A stretch of DNA of 64,000 nucleotides, from assembly GCA_963920705.1 (NCBI GenBank), contig OY987232.1:9655422-9719421 (forward strand). Reading direction: 5' to 3'. Made by a program: the position numbers and the translations under genes. Origin of the DNA: Odiellus spinosus. Its lineage: Eukaryota > Arthropoda > Arachnida > Opiliones > Phalangiidae. The notes beneath the pieces are model-generated. The model saw nothing but the letters and a program-made list of their open reading frames with translations, made no database searches and was not told the DNA's origin. Position 1 is the stretch's first letter. Each line of letters begins with the position of its first letter. Positions 61,958 to 64,000 of the stretch are shown in pieces.

Positions 61958-63840
61958 ATGTCATCCGTGAAACTGTATTTCGTTCAAAGCGGTAATGATT
62001 TTCGTTGCAAATCCTGCTACAAGACCTTAAAACTGCAAGCTAGTGGAACAACATTTCATCTATGGAGTCACTTGCAAAGAATACACCCAATCCAGTATGA
62101 AGCGGCTAAGTCTGAAAAAAGTCAAAAAGAGGTTGAACGAAACGAAAAACGGTCGCAAGCATCTACTTCATCCGAGTCTTCGTGTAAGAAAAGCAAACCA
62201 CTATCTTTTGAAGACAAGAATACATATGATAAAGCCGTTTTGAGTTTTATCGTAGCTGATGGTAGACCATTCGAGGCAGTCGCTGGTTCCGGTTTTAAAA
62301 ACTTTTGTTCCAAACTAACCGGGAATCGATACAGTCCTCCACATCCCACAACACTGTCTGGAAGACTTAGCGATATGAGGATAGAGCTGGAAAAGAAACT
62401 ACAGTCAACACAGAAGAATGATCTAGGTAATTCACAAATGTCTATAACATTCGATCACTGGAAAAGCGACAACGGAACGAACTACTTGGTCATAACTGGG
62501 CATTATATCAGTGACAAGGACTGGAATATGTATTCCAAATGTATTTCAGTGGCCAACTTGGAAAATAGAGATGCAGACCATACTTCCGCGGCTACAGAAA
62601 GCATTATCATGCATCAATTGGAATTCTATAACAGAGATTTTTCGAGTCTTTTTCGCTACCACAGACACAACGAATGCCATGCCTTGTACAGCCCGTATTC
62701 TAGGAATAAAGTGGTACGGCTGTGCCGCACACAAGCTACAACTTTCGATAAATAGTGCATTAGAAGTTCAGTTAATGATTAAGAACTTAATGAAGCAGGC
62801 TCATCGAATTGGTGCATTCTTTCATTCCTCTTCCGTAGGTTCAAAATCGCTAAGCAAACATCAAACTGACAACGGACTGCCTGAGTCTTCACCTCCATTA
62901 GTCGTAGTCACAAGATTCAATAGTACGCATGATCTTCTACTATGGTTTAAGGTTAACGATGTAGCTGTATCTCTAGCCCTGGTAGAATGCACCGAGAAGA
63001 AAAATTGTGCAAAGACTCCACCAATGCCATTGACGAAACCGTTAAAAGACACATTGGAAGCATCGCTACCTATCCTAAAACGCTTATCCGAAGCCACAAC
63101 AATATTCAGCGCCGACACTTCTACCACGCTCAGCCTAATTGTCCCGATTCTAAGCATTTTGAAGGAAGAAATAAAGATAGTCCCAGCTAAAGGAGTTAAA
63201 TCCTTCAAGGACGAAGTTTTAAAGCAATTGAATGACCGATTCGATTTGACCAACGATTATCTACTGGCAACAACGTTTGTTGATCCACGATTTAAGAATT
63301 CATTGTTTACCGACCTGCAAATGTTGGAAGTCAAAAGCTATTTGGACGAACTTATTGGGAATCCTAACGATGGCGACGGTAAAGACGTATCAACTGAGAC
63401 GCCAAGACAGGAGGAATTGGTGGACATCGATTCTTGCGAAGACAAACCAGGTGAACGAAGTATTCTAGACGCGCTATTCAAAAAGGTGCATGATTATCAA
63501 CAAAGCGTAATCTCTAAGATTTCGACCTCAAAACAATTAGACGACGAAATTAGGCACTATATAAAGGAACTTATATTGGATCGCAGTGACGATCCACTTA
63601 GTTATTGGAGACAGAAATGCCAGGTTTACCCATTACTATCAAAAGCCGCTCGTGATTTACTATAGATACTCAAGCCACCAACTGTGCATCAGAACGGGTT
63701 AACTCAGTATGTTCTCAAATATTGACAGATTATCGTCATTCTCTTTCCAACTATAACGCTGAAACTCTTATATGGGCTAGAAAAAATAAGGACTTGCTAT
63801 TGGATACTAATTGCAATTCTCACTCTGTATTTCAGGATTA
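61958..63840 (+). pseudogene. hAT transposase with BED zinc finger
   Basis: Starts MSSVKLYFVQSGNDFRCKSC (ATG at 61958). The BED finger ligands are C-x-x-C (CKSC) and H-x(5)-H (HLQRIH). It continues with YDKAVLSFIVADGRPFEAVA, SITFDHWKSDNG (first catalytic Asp region), a frameshift near 62640, then TTDTTNAM and WYGCAAHKLQLSINSAL. The later part has VVVTRFNSTHDLLLW, LATTFVDPRFKNSLF, and the C-terminal dimerisation domain DPLSYWRQKCQVYPLLSKAA. A second frame break at about 63660 separates the last part (TNCASERVNSVCSQILTDYR). About 620 codons, the usual hAT length. Inactive because of two shifts, unless they are read errors. Confidence 0.88.
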
Positions 63841-64000
63841 AAGATATACTGTCGCGGTTTTTGACCAAAGATTCGCGTGTTATTAATATCTAGTTTCGCC
63901 TTATGATAATCAATGTTTTTATACTCGTATAAAACAAAATAAAGAATATTTGTGCCAGGAATCACTTGAAATTTTTCAATTTCAGAAATAAATCGATGTG
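63841..64000 (+). other. hAT 3-prime region to window edge
   Basis: Noncoding after the transposase stop; contains AAATAAAGAATAT, a possible polyadenylation signal (near 63940). The element end must lie beyond 64000. Confidence 0.4.

Larger units (their letters stand above)
61049..64000 (+). mobile_element. hAT element with BED-finger transposase, runs off the window
   Basis: The left end near 61049 reads TAGGGCCCTGCGAATCGAGT and is followed by ~200 bp full of ATTCGAATATTCG-like motifs (61085-61250), the usual subterminal repeats of this type of hAT. The transposase gene (61958 to about 63840) has the same orientation. The opposite end was not found before 64000. Confidence 0.65.

Overview
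This window is eukaryotic nuclear DNA, most likely from an insect or another arthropod, and it consists almost entirely of nested transposable elements and tandem satellites. The evidence is spliceosomal introns inside several genes, Helitron, Harbinger, DD41D mariner, hAT, Ty3/Gypsy and Polinton proteins, a GMC oxidoreductase exon, and short CCTAA/TTAGG runs of the insect telomere type. No bacterial operon, ribosome-binding site or CRISPR array is present. I cannot name the species.

Layout. 1-8.0 kb: minisatellites (21, 29, 14 and 50 bp units), one relic exon of a GMC oxidoreductase, and a 439-bp palindromic element with TA ends. 8.0-13.0 kb: two head-to-tail copies of an unrecognised ~2.3-2.7 kb repeat (here 'element A') that starts with a perfect-stem hairpin; a third copy lies inverted at 56.1-58.8 kb. 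13.0-31.5 kb: the remains of one minus-strand Helitron/Helentron, broken by four insertions: a palindromic DD41D mariner, itself holding a foldback element; a ~10.6-kb satellite array; and a ~790-bp element with terminal inverted repeats. The satellite array has a 1438-bp higher-order unit that carries a tRNA-like sequence, and a 3655-bp PIF/Harbinger element sits inside the first tRNA-like copy. This Harbinger is the best preserved element here: both of its genes, a transposase and a Myb/SANT-like protein, can be read without a break through plausible introns.

32-43.4 kb: a THAP-domain fragment, then a Ty3/Gypsy element split by a second, younger Gypsy element (LTRs 198/199 bp, 5-bp target duplication GGATG). 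43.4-46 kb: a hAT-like relic. 47.2-54.0 kb: a truncated Polinton/Maverick with protein-primed DNA polymerase B on the plus strand, and adenain-like protease, major capsid, a small basic protein, minor capsid and the integrase C-terminus on the minus strand. Every large Polinton gene is broken except the small basic protein. 54-64 kb: an AT-rich repeat, a 338-bp hAT-like MITE, further element A copies, a second palindromic DD41D mariner, and a hAT element with a BED finger that runs off the right edge.

The order of events can be partly read from the nesting. The Helentron is older than the mariner, satellite and TIR insertions within it, and the Harbinger is younger than the satellite unit it split. 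No intact host gene was found. Many coding breaks are single-base shifts at homopolymers, so part of the apparent decay could be assembly or sequencing error.
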